Assembly: GCA_019022495.1 (NCBI GenBank)
Contig: JAFEKR010000012.1
Location: 1,054,001 to 1,118,000, forward strand
DNA from: Epichloe hybrida
Lineage: Eukaryota > Ascomycota > Sordariomycetes > Hypocreales > Clavicipitaceae
Direction: 5' to 3'
Length of the DNA: 64,000 bases
The notes below the pieces were generated by a model. The model saw nothing but the letters and a program-made list of their open reading frames with translations, was not told the DNA's origin and searched no databases. This document shows positions 1 through 11,859 of this stretch, piece by piece (position 1 is the stretch's first letter; every line of letters begins with the position of its first letter). Position numbers and translations under genes: made by a program.

Positions 1-104
1 TAGAGTCAAAATTACGTGTGCGGCGAGGCAATTAAATTACGAGGTCAATTCGCCCGATGGGGTCAATTTTCGTGGTTATCCAGACTTTCGCTACCCCACT
101 GTAC

Positions 105-1112
105 ATGGCTCCATGTGTCAGGCACCCCTCGTGGTGCATCGGGCACCCCAACTTGTGACTAGGACACTAACTCCTCTGTTATTAGGACTTATATATAAAC
201 TCGTGGTGCATTGGGCACCCCAACTTGTGGCTAGGACGCTAACTCCTCTGTTATTAGGACTTATATATAAATTCAGTGTAGTGTAAGATAGGCTTAGGGC
301 TTATATCCTATAATTATGTTTTTTTTATAATCTTTACCGCAGAACGCACTATATAATAAAGCTATTATAAAGCTATTACTAAATCTATTAATAAAGCTAT
401 TATTACTGCCTAGTTATTACCATAAGCGCCTAAAATAAACTCCCTATACTTAAAGACCTTTACTAGCCTTAATAATATTAGGGTTACTATTAATTTAACC
501 TATTATAACCTAGGCTTTGCTATTATAATCTATAAGAGTAAACCTAACGCGAAGTATCCTATAAGAATTATCCTACAATGCTATAAGGGTTGTAGATATA
601 TGCTATAGCATAATCCTAAGGCTTATAGTACTTAAGCCTAAATGATAATGGCTCCATGTGTTAGGCACCCCTCGTGGTGTATCGGGCACCCTAACTTGTG
701 GCTAGGACGCTAACTCCTCTGTTATTAGGACTTATATGTAAATTCGGTGTAGTGTAAGATAGGCTTAGGGCTTGCATCCTATAATCGTGTTTTTTTTGTA
801 TCTCTACCGCAGAACGCACCGTATAATAAAGCTATTATAAAGCTATTACTAAATCTATTAATAAAGCTATTATTACCGCCTAGTTATTACTATAAGCGCC
901 TAAAATAAACTCCCTATACTTAAAGACCTTTACTAGCCTTAATAATATTAGGGCTACTATTAATTTAACCTATTATAACCTAGGCTTTGCTATTATAATC
1001 TATAAGAGTAAACCTAACGCGAAGTATCCTATAAGAATTATCCTATAATGCTATAAGGGTTATAAATATATGCTATAGCATAATCCTAAGGCTTATAGTA
1101 CTTAAGCCTAAA
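105..1112. repeat. Tandem duplication of the MULE left end
   Basis: The segment 105-649 is repeated at about 649-1112 with RIP-type transitions and small length differences. Each unit starts with the terminal inverted repeat (GGCTCCATGTGT...) and runs into coding-like sequence with Cys residues that resembles the N-terminal zinc-binding part of FAR1/MULE transposases. Inside the first unit a further sub-unit of about 73 bp (TCGTGGTGCAT...TTATATATAAA) is present twice, at about 129-200 and 201-272. The extra TIR copies probably arose by slippage or by insertion of a related end. Confidence 0.75.
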
Positions 1113-1119
1113 TAATAAT

Positions 1120-1582
1120 AAGCTTGTAAATAATAGAGTGCTTATTTAGGCTTATAATAGCTATAGAGCTTAGTGTTTATTGCCTTATTTAAACTAAGAC
1201 CTCTAACTATAATTATAAGCTTAATCTATTATTACTCCTACAAATCCAGTAGTCTAAAGTTTAGAAGGTAAAAGGGAAGATAATCTCCCTTTATAATAGC
1301 AGTATCTTACCTCTTTAAATACTTAAGCACCTTTATTATAATAATGCTAATAGCGTTAAGGGCGTTATGTGATTTAATATCTATAACTGCATTTACTAGC
1401 ATTATTAACGTAAACTTAATGGTTGCATAGAGGTTAAATAGCTCTATAATTAGCTTTAAGATAATCCCTCCTATTATTATAAAGATTCCTAAAGCCCTAA
1501 TAGTTAGATTATAAGGCTTTTTATTGCTCTAATCTTAGGGCTTAAACTTTTAGAATCACATCTAGATGTTTATCTCTATAAT
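1120..1582 (+). pseudogene. MULE transposase, N-terminal fragment (piece 1 of 3)
   Basis: The codons ending at 1582 read S-H-L-D-V-Y-L-Y-N and continue at 26125 with N-T-Y-K-I-N-R-F-N-M-P. This matches the core block of MULE transposases around the first catalytic Asp (D-N-T-Y-K-T-N-R-F); the Asp is now Asn, a G-to-A change expected of RIP. The start of the gene is not identifiable because of stop codons and the tandem duplication upstream, so the left limit is nominal. Confidence 0.6.
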
Positions 1583-1799
1583 TGTTATGGACTAGCCCCT
1601 AGGCGACTGCGATAGGGCGTTAATATAGTATTAAGAGACTTAAGGAGAAAGGAGGAAGGGTAAGAGGCTATCCCTAGTAGTGCCCCTTATACCCCCTTAG
1701 CTACTTATATAAGCCTCCTTTTCTTACCTTAACTACTTTTACCACTTCTCTCTCTAACTACTATATAGATAATACTTAGGCAAAGCCTAAGCCCTTATA
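1583..1799 (-). repeat. Gypsy-B 3' LTR
   Basis: 217-bp LTR in plus-strand order TGTTATGGACTAGCCCC ... AAGCCCTTATA. It matches 25903-26119 over its whole length with transitions only. It serves as the downstream LTR because the element is on the minus strand. Confidence 0.9.
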
Positions 1800-3971
1800 T
1801 ATACCCTTACTTAGGTATATCTAATAAGTCCCCTTTTTATAATAGTCCTATAAATTATCCTATAGGTTATTAATCCTATTCCCTGCTTATTATTATTAGA
1901 TATATAATATATCTACCCCACTAGCTATTATATAGTAATAGTAACTGCCTTACTTCTATGCCTTAGTTTTGCGGTGTGTATAACGCGTTTACCTTACTAA
2001 CCTATTATTTATTATAGTCTCTAGCCTTACTATTACTAGTTTATTAATTACTTAATATAGGTTTAAAACCATATATAAATATCTTACTTAGTTTCTTTTT
2101 TATATCTTACCTTCCCTTATATAATACTATCCCTTTACTATTATAATTCTATTATACCTTTCTCTTTATCTTATTAGATTCTCTTTCTTAAATAATTATT
2201 CTCCTATTAGAATATACCTTATAATCTATCTAACTCTCCTTTACCCCTAGCTACTTTTACTATACCTCTAGCTTATTTTATTAGTAAGTTTCTTATAGAG
2301 AGTAACTTAAATAATAACTAATTTACTACTCCCTAATTAGTCTAGTGCCCTTATAGGCTATATATAAAATAAGCCCTTACTACTAGTGTTTTAGAATATT
2401 ATTTACCTAAATCTAGAGAATTATACCCTTTATATTAGAAGTAATACCTTTCCTATATATAGTATACTAGGCTTTTATTTACTAACCCTTATCTTTATTA
2501 TATACTAAAGGATATTAAAGTAAAGATTACTATAGGTATATATATTATTAAACCTAGAGTCCCTAAAACTTTAGATATAAAAAAGAAAATACTTATACTA
2601 TCCTAAAGGTATTACTACCTTATTAGTTAGTAAAACTCTCTCCTTACCTAGGCTTAGTTTAATCTAGCTTTTATTTAGTTAGCCCTTAAGGTATCCCTTA
2701 CTACTAATATTACTATAATAAATATAACTAGTCTTAAAGTTACCCCTTTTATTAGTACTAGCCCTTTAGCTAGCTATAGTATAGCTTACTTTATATAGTA
2801 AGCTATAAGCGTTTTATTCTAATAAAACTAATAAGTTATTAGTAAACTAACTATAATATATAAAGAGATATATAATTAGTTTACTATGCTTCTTTAAGCT
2901 TTAATGCCTTATTACTAGGATAAAATCTAGTAATATATTTAAATTACTAGGTTAAGTAATAAATCTCCTTTTTATTACTACTAGTAACTTTTATGCTTTC
3001 TCTTTATAATAGGTCTAACTTATAATTATATCCCTAGAGCCTTAGAAGCTAGCTATTCTCTAGCTAGAAATAATACTCCTCCCCCCCTTAGTTATCCTTC
3101 TCTTACTTACTACTTACTTACTAGGTCTTTTATTATACTCTCTTCTATATATACTTTATATACTAACTCTATTTACACTATTTAGGTCCTAGGTTATACC
3201 TAAGGTAAATAAGGTAAATAACTTATTATACTATAACTATTACCTAGTAATAATAATACTATAGCTATAGTAGTAGTAGTATAACTCTAGATAAAGGTAG
3301 TGTGCCCTTATTTATCTTCTTCTAGTAATTTAGGTAATAACTTAATAAATAATTATCCTTATTAAGTAATAGTAGTAAAAAGTAATAATTTAGTACCTTA
3401 GGTACTTATAGAAGTTCTTATAGGTATATAAGTCTTTTAAAATTAATTTAGTCTATTATTATATTATATATCTCCTTATTTTACCTTAAACTTATTAAGG
3501 GCTTATATTTATACTATATTCTCTAATAGTTTCTATATAGGCTATATATAACTTACTTACTTAATAAGTATATTATATCTTTTACCTTAGCCTAGGGCAT
3601 TCTAAGCTACTAGGATTTGCTTAACCTAATATTCCTTAATAAGTTTATTATTACCTTTTATAGGGACTTATTCTAGTCCTAGATAGGAGTCCTAGAGCTT
3701 CTAACTAGGGAGAGGGTCCTCTATAGCATATTTAATAAGGTTTATATAAAATACTAGGTAAATACCTCTTAGGATATTAAGCTATACTATAAGTAATATT
3801 AGGACTTTTATAACTATATACTTTACTATTACCTAATTAAGTTTTTATAAGGGGTAGTTAGTTTTAATGTTTTTAAGTAAAAGCTATACCTTATCTCTAA
3901 CCTAAAACTATTTTACTAGCTAATATAAAGTAAACATAGTGTCTTACTACCTTTATTATATATAGGCTATT

Positions 3972-4241
3972 TGTCACGGCTTGCACTGAAAGGTTAAGAA
4001 CGAAGTGATAGCTAAGACTATCGCAGTCACTGCTGGATAGATGCTAGCTAGGGGTAGGTGCGTGAAGGTTTTAATCTTTAACCTAGCACTAATAATATGC
4101 ATAGTCTTTAATAAATACCTTACTTTATAAGCATATAGCTATCTTATAGCTAGCTAGCCTCTTTATTATTTATATAGCCTAAAGGTTCTTTAAAGACTTA
4201 CTTTAATAAATATCCTATCTTTAACCTTTATACTCCTAATA
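3972..4241 (-). repeat. Gypsy-A 3' LTR
   Basis: 270-bp LTR, plus-strand start TGTCACGGCTTGCACTG, end ACTCCTAATA. A run of seven C at 4247-4253 (G on the element's strand) next to it is the likely polypurine tract for plus-strand priming. Confidence 0.9.
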
Positions 4242-4253
4242 TAATACCCCCCC

Positions 4254-6230
4254 TATATATAATTAACCTTAATTATAAAATAAGCTACTTACTTAGGGCG
4301 TAGTTACTATATTAAAGCTTTATAAGGAAAAATAAGATAAGGTACCTTATATCTAGATATATAGGTAAATAAAAAGAAATAATAATAATAATACTACTAA
4401 TTAAAAATAACCCCTTATTATAGTTAGTAATGTTCTAATAGTAGCCTATATATAGCTTTACTATAGTAAAATAAATATTATTACCTATTATATAGCTAGA
4501 AAAAACAATATAAATAACCTATATTAATTTTTATAATTAGTTAAATAAATAAGGTACCTAATACTAGGGTTTTAAATAGTCTAACTAAAGGGCTTATATT
4601 ATAGTTACTATAAGCTTATAGCTATTAGGTATATATATGTTTAGTAGTGCTAATAGTTATTATTATAATTTATAAATTACCTATATATAGTGTATTAAAT
4701 TACTTAAGGGGTCTAGGGTTAATATAAAAGAGACTAATTTTTCCCCTTTTCTATACTTTTCCTTTCTTTTATAATATCCCTTAACCTTATAAGTTACCCT
4801 TACTAGCTAAGCAGTAGCTCTCTTATTACTATTACTTAGTAGTTACTAATCTCTTTTAGTCCCTAATTATTATTATTATTTATTATTATTTATCTTAGTT
4901 TCTTACCTTTATCTAGCTTATAAGTTTATACTCTTATTAGTATAACTTCCTTATCTAGTCTATTATAGCTAACTTATAGCTAGTTTACTATATCTAAGTC
5001 TTATGCCTAAACTTTACCTTTATTAATACCTTAAGAAAATCTATTAACTAAGAAATCTCCTATAAAGTCTCCCTAAAAGCAAACTTCTTTTAAAATCTTA
5101 TTATAAGTTTATTATATCCTTATAGTGTCTTTATTACTAACTTATTACTAGTAAAATAACTTTAAAAAAGATTTTATATATACACTATTATTAGTAAGTA
5201 ATAATATAAAATATTCTCCTAAAAAATAGTACTTATAAGATTTTAAGATACCTTATTAATAAAAAAACCTTCCTAGCTAAATATAATAAATCTTTAAGTA
5301 TAACTTCTTTACTTACTTATTACTCCTTTATAGCTAATATTTAATAGGCTATTTAATAAAATATACTTATTACTTCTAAAATAATAAAAACTATATTATA
5401 GTATATCTCTCTTAACTAAAATCTACCTAGTTATTACTAATATACTACTAGACTTTAGCTTAAATTATATAGCTTTATAATAGGCTATTTAAACTTATTA
5501 AAGCTACTCCTAAAGGTAGCTATTACTATTAAAATAAAGTAAGTATAATCCTATTTCCTAGACACTAGATTATTACTAACTTATTACTAGCCTATTATAA
5601 AAGTAAACAAAAAGCTATAGAATACTATTTTAGTTTATAAAAATTCTAATAAGTATAGTTATATTTACTATACTTAAATATTTACTAATATTACTTATAA
5701 GGTAAAATATAATAAATATACTATAATAGTATTACTAAGTAATACTATAAATCTAAAGAATTAGATTAATATTTTAAACTCTCTTTACTTTATAGCCCAA
5801 AATATCCTAAAGGTAAGCTTTTTTAATATATATAGCTAATACTTAACTAACTTACTAGTAGTTTATACTAAATACTATTAATTTACTTAAATATATTAGT
5901 TTTATTAAGCTTCTTAGTATACTTTAAGTTTATATATATAAAGAGAGGGATTTTAATAATAAAAATACTTCTAAGGCCTTTTCCTTTATAGCTCCTATAG
6001 CTATTACTAATAATAAGGGACTAGTAGTCTTAAGGGCTAACTTTATTATAAAGGGATAAGTACTTAGTAGCTATATAATAAATTATTTAAGTTATCTAAG
6101 TAAATTAACTTTATTTTCTAATATCTTTAGTGTATTAAGTTATAAAATATAACTACCTTATATTAACTTTATTACTTAGCTATTACTTATAGTTATTAAT
6201 AATTTCTCTAGTAATAAAATCCCTTTTTAA
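4254..6230. other. Post-integrase segment of Gypsy-A (about 2 kb), coding status unclear
   Basis: About 2 kb separates the chromodomain from the polypurine tract, longer than a plain 3' untranslated region. The same sequence is present in Gypsy-C (about 36500-37138 plus 39176-40432, inverted relative to this copy), so it belongs to the element. On the strand opposite to pol a stretch at about 5880-6230 has few stops, including K-E-R-D-F-N-N-K and G-L-V-V-L-R-A-N. I cannot name it. Confidence 0.4.
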
Positions 6231-6239
6231 TACCTAAGA

Positions 6240-9200
6240 ATTCTCTAAAGTATTATAGCCCTTTTATTTAACTAGATATTTATAATGCTTTCTATTATAG
6301 TAATATAAAATAATTCTCTTAACTTTAAACTCTTATTTATTATCTTTAATAGTATCTTATAGTAAGGGTATATTTTCTATATTAATTAAGTCCCCTTTAA
6401 AAGGTTTAAGACTAGTAATATTAAATATATTATATAATTAAGTCCTAGGTAGTAATTTTAATTAATATACTAATCTATAACTTTTAATTACCTTTTTAAT
6501 CTTATAAGGGCTTAAATACTTTATAGCTAGCTTCTTACTAAGGTATCTTAGGTTAATGTTTTTTATTAATAATAAAATATAGTTACTAACTTTAAACCTT
6601 ATTAAAGTTCTCTTCTAGTTATAATATTTTTTATACTAAGTCTATAAGTTACTTAAAAGCTACTTAATTATAGTATGCTTCTCTCTTAGTACTAAAATCC
6701 TACTTTTAGCTTAATTATTTACTAAAGGGATATTTACTACTACTTACTATAGACCTCTAGGATTATAACCTTATAATGCCTTTACTAGTGTGTAGCTATG
6801 CGTTAAGTGATTGCATATGTTATATGTAAATTACACTATTAATAAGTTATTTACTTAATTAGTTTATTTAGCATAAGTAAAAGCCTTTAAATAATGTTCT
6901 AAGACCTAGTTTAAACATTTTATTTAACTATTTATCTAGGGGTAAAAAGCAGTGCTAAGTAACCGCTTTATTATAAGAAGATAATAAAAAGTTATCTAGA
7001 AACCACTAGTAAATATAAAACCTTAGTTTATTATAATACCTTCTAGGACTCTATAGTCTCTAAAAACATATTCTAAGAACATAGTTACTAGCCTATTACT
7101 AGTTAGTTATATTAAAATAGAGATATAAATACTGTATTTCGTGAAATAGTTAATAATAACTAAAATTACATTATAGGTTTAATTTAAATCTTTTACTAGT
7201 AAAAGTCTAGTGATAAAATCTATTAATAATTCTTAAAAGGGGCGATTAGGCACTAGTAATATAGCTAGCTTGCTATATAGTTTATAATACCTTAGTTTTA
7301 AAGTCTAATAATTTATATAAGTGCTAATATATACCTTTATATCTTTCTTTATTATTAGCTAATAATATTAGTTTATAATCTAATAAAGAGTTTTACTTAC
7401 TCCTTAGTACCTAGTAGTAGGATTATTATAAGTTAGTAATAAAATTTCTTTTCTTATACCTAGAGAAATAAAAATATAATTCTTAAATATTAATAGCTTA
7501 GAGAGTCTAATTAACTATATTTAGGATATAGCTAGATTACTACTTTTAAGTAACTTTAATTAAGCTATAGTAAAGTTATTACTTTACTATGCTTTATATA
7601 ATAAGACTTAAATTAAGGGTTCTAATTCTAAGCTCTTTTCTAGAAAGTTAGAGTTAAACTTAGAAAAGGTTCTTTAAATAGATTAAATCCTAGCTATAAT
7701 ATCTCTATAAGTAATTAGTTTAATAAATGCTTCTAGTCTTATAGGGATATAGATAAGTAATGTTTTTAAGGGGCGCCCTTATTACTTACTAGTAATAACC
7801 TATGCTAGTCTATCCCTATTAGTAATAGCTAGTCTAATAGGAAAATTAAAATAATTAAGTAATAAAAAATGCATATACTAAGTACTAATAGTATTACTAT
7901 AGCTAGCTTATTACTTATTAATAGAAGTATAAAAAGTATTAAATAACCTTACTAATATAACTCTTCTAAGGTTATCTAGATTATTAGGTTCTTTAGGAAT
8001 ATAGTTAAGTTATGATTTTTTAAAACCCTAGATATAAGCAGTATTATTATAGCGTTATTATAACTAACTATTAGTTATATTAAGTGACGTTTTTGTGGAG
8101 CCTATAGCATTAATAATATTACTATAGTGTTCCTATCTCTTAGTATCTATAAATTTAGATAAAAAGATAGGAAGTTATATAGTTACTACTTCCTCTTTTC
8201 TTGCCTTACTTATAAAATCTAGTTTTCTTAAAAGTAAGTTAGTAGGATTTAATTTCCCTATATAATATATAATCTTAAAATTAAAAGAATAAAGCTTATT
8301 AAGCATAGTTACTTACCTACTAGTAAGCTTAGGCTTTATAGTAAGGTACTATAGTTTAAATAATCTATAATAACTTTAATTATATAAGCTAAATAAGTAA
8401 GATAGTGTCTCTATATACGAAAAGCCTCTTAGATAGCTAATAATTCACTATTAGGTATTAAATATTATAATTTAGTATTAGTTATCTTTCTTAATATAAA
8501 CATAACTAGGTGCTAGTAACCTAGCACTAATATTATAAGTATAGCCCTAATCGCATATCTAGATATATTTATCTTTACTCTAAGATATATAAGTAAGTTA
8601 AAATACACTAAAATTAACGCTTCCTAAAATCTTTATTAAAGCTCTTTAAACGCTACTAGCTTATAGGGTTCTAGTTTAAATTTCACTAGTTAATTCCCTC
8701 TAAGGCAATCTATTAATAAAATAATAACTTTACTATACTATTTAATAAAATAGCAGTAAAATCTAGTAAAACTAAGAAATAACTAAATATTAAAAACACT
8801 ACGTAGTATTAGCTAGGTTATAATTGCTTTAACTCTTACTAAGTCTATTATAATACCTTTCTCTAATATCTTAAAGCCTAAAAATTTAACTTCCTTAACT
8901 AAAAATTAATACTTCTTAAGGTTAATAAAAAGACTTACCTCTTTAAACCTATGTAAAACTTATTTAATATACTCTATATAATCTTTAACCTTACTACTAT
9001 ATATTAGCGTATTATCTAGATAGATAATATAGGTCTTATTAATAAGTCCTTTAAGAGCATTATTAATATACTCCTAAAAAGTCACTAGTGCATTAACTAG
9101 TCTAAATAGCATTACTAAATATTTAAAGTAGCTATATTAATAATAGAACACTATTTTCCACTTATTACCTAAGCAAATACATAGCTAGTAGTATATATCT

Positions 9201-9440
9201 TTTAAATCTAGGACTATAAAAATAACTATGCTTACTAATTAATTAAGAATTTTAGTAATAAGGGGTAAAGGGGCCTTATTCTTAATTATAATCTTGTTTA
9301 GGCCCCTATAATCTATATAAAGCCTTAATTTCCCTCCTTTCTTTAAAATAAATAAAATTAGGGCTCTAGCTAAGCTAACTAATCTTCTAATTTACCCTTT
9401 AAGCTACGCACTTATAAGGTACTCTCTAAGAACCTCTAGC
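6240..9440 (-). pseudogene. Gypsy-A pol remnant (RT, RNase H, integrase, chromodomain)
   Basis: On the minus strand, reading downward: L-R-E-Y-L near 9420, [11 protein letters not shown] near 9310 (RT palm), Y-L-D-N-T near 9010 (catalytic YVDD/YLDD; second Asp changed to Asn), RNase H-like sequence to about 8400, integrase core around 7330-6700, and a chromodomain-like Y-L-V-K-x-K-G-L near 6270. These are the domains of fungal Tf1/sushi-type chromoviruses. Stops are overwhelmingly TAA/TAG at former Gln or Trp codons. Confidence 0.72.
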
Positions 9441-11584
9441 TCCCTTTTAGCTAAATTATATATAGGCCCCTAAGGTAGTGTTTTCCCTTTTTCTAATTTA
9501 ATTATATAAGTGTAACCTCCTAGTTTAGGAAGCTTACTTACTAACTCTTTAAAAAATATATCTATAAACTCCCTATATTCTTCTAGGATTATTAGTATAG
9601 GGCGCTTAGTGCTCTTATTCTAATTTAACGTAGCTTCTTTACTACTTATATTTTCTAAAATTAGTATAACTATAATACCTTTACTTTTTTACTATAAATA
9701 AGTATACTTAAGGATTTATATAGCTACTTTACTATTTATTTATATATCTATTACTACTAGGTTCTTTAATTAGCCTTTTCCTTTTCCTTTTTAATTTTTA
9801 TTTTCTAGCATACTTAGCTTAATCTTTATTACTCCTAATAATAAAGTAACTACTACTATTTTTTTCTCTTTATATACTTACTACTTACTATAAGTAAAAG
9901 AGAGATATTCTATTATTACTAGATATCTCTAGTATTTATGCTTCTAATATATAATTATAGGTAAATACTCTTTAATCTAGTTTATACTTAGAATTATCCC
10001 TTTACCTATATTAGTAATAAAGTAGCTAACTTAGTAAACCTTCACAAATCCTATACTATCTTTTATCTTAACTAATTTTTTTAGAATTCCTTAATATAAA
10101 ATTACTTTTTTACTTACACTCTCTAATATCCTATTTAATTAGATTATATTCTCCTAATCCTTTTTTAATAATAATTTTAGATAAATTATTAAAGACTATA
10201 TGCCTATATTAAATAGCGCTTATATAGCTAATTACTAGTTATCTTATTATAAAGATACCTATATTCTTATTTTATTATCTATAGGGTATTCTATAGTAAG
10301 ATTATATTCCTAGGTTTATACTAATTAAACTAGTATTATATTAGAAGACATAGCTTTATTACTACTTTCCCTATGTTTCTTAGTTATATATTTAGTACTT
10401 TTATAGGTAAAATAATCTAATACCTAATAAGTTAGTATAGTATACCTAGGCTTTTTATATTTATAGCACACTAGGGATAATCTTCTCCCTTAGTTTTTAC
10501 TCTATTACTATACCTTATTTATAAGTAATATAAAATAAAAGCATTACCTTTTTCTTTTAGAGTCCTAACCTTTTTTATTATTTTAGCCTAAACCTATTAT
10601 AACCTTTGTTTTCTTACCCTAGCCTTATAGTTAGCTTTAGGTTATTAGGATTTCTTAACTAATTATTTACTTCCTTATAGTGTTATTTAAGCTATTTAAA
10701 AAGATTATAATTCTTAGATATATAAGGATTTCTTTAGGTAACTTAGCTTTTACCTTATCCTAGGCTTATATAAAGAATTAAAATAATTAGCTATTCTTTT
10801 ACCTAAGATTTAGTAGTAACCTTATTACTTCTAAGTGTCTTATACCTATATCTATTATTCTAGTTTTTAACTATTCTAGGAAATTTACCTAGGTAATTAA
10901 TAAATAATTTACATACTTATTTATAACTATATAACACATTTACTATTACTTTATATTACTAGCTAAGCAGCTACTTATATATATTACCTTAGTTATATTA
11001 TCCTTAATGGTATAGTAGTTTAATTTAAATAGTATATCTAAGTTTACTAAGAAATTTTATAGGCTTTTATATATTTTCCCTTTATATATAGGCATTTTTA
11101 TCTATATTTTAATAAGACTACCTTACTATATAATTACTATTATATTACTATAAACTATAGGTAAAATCATAGCTAATATTTAAGGGGTAATTATAAGTCT
11201 AGATTAAGGGGTAATTATAGGTCTAGTTTAAGGTCTAGCTAATCCTAGATTTGCCTTAAGCTCTCTAATTTACGCCTTTATTTATAAGACCTCTTATCTC
11301 CTCTAAAGGCAATGTAGCTTAAATTATATAACCTTATAGCATTACTATAATGCCCTTTTTTCTTTAGTTATATTATCTATACCTTTACCTAAATTAGGAT
11401 TAAGTAGCGTTTATTATACCTTATTATTTATAGTTCTAGATTATAAGGGTTCTTTATCTTCTTAATTATCTATAGCTTTATTATTATAAGGTACTAGTGT
11501 GTTTCTTATAGATCTTTAGAGTGTTAGCTATATAATAATCTAGCTAATAGTTTATATCCTTAAAAAGGTTAAGAGAGATTAATT

Positions 11585-11854
11585 TATTATAGCTTATACT
11601 AAAAGGTTAAGAATAAAGTAATAGCTAAGACTATTATAGTTACTACTAGATAAATACTAGCTAAGGGTAGGTATATAAAGGTTTTAATCTCTAACCTAGC
11701 ACTAATAATATATATAGTCTTTAATAAATACCTTGCTCTATAAGCATATAGCTATCTTATAGCTAGCTAGCCTCTTTATTATTTACATAGCCTAAAGGTT
11801 CTCCGAAGACCCGCTTCAATAAACATCCTATCTTTGACCTCTGCGCTCCTAACA
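11585..11854 (-). repeat. Gypsy-A 5' LTR
   Basis: 270-bp partner LTR. Its right end keeps CpG-containing sequence (GACCCGCTTC, CTGCGCTCCTAACA) that is lost in the other copy, so RIP was uneven between the two LTRs. Confidence 0.9.
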
Positions 11855-11859
11855 CTATT

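Larger units (their letters stand above)
3972..11854 (-). mobile_element. Gypsy-A: complete Ty3/Gypsy LTR retrotransposon (chromovirus-like)
   Basis: A structurally complete 7883-bp element: two 270-bp LTRs (3972-4241, 11585-11854), exact 5-bp duplication CTATT (3967-3971, 11855-11859), and no later insertion. Pol is on the minus strand. The RT block encoding D-Y-R-G-L-N-K-I lies near 9310 and Y-L-D-N-T near 9010; integrase lies around 6700-7330; a degraded chromodomain-like block lies near 6260-6370. It is the same family as Gypsy-C, with equal LTR length and order. RIP has put many stops in every coding block, so it is dead. It is inserted in Gypsy-B. Confidence 0.92.
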
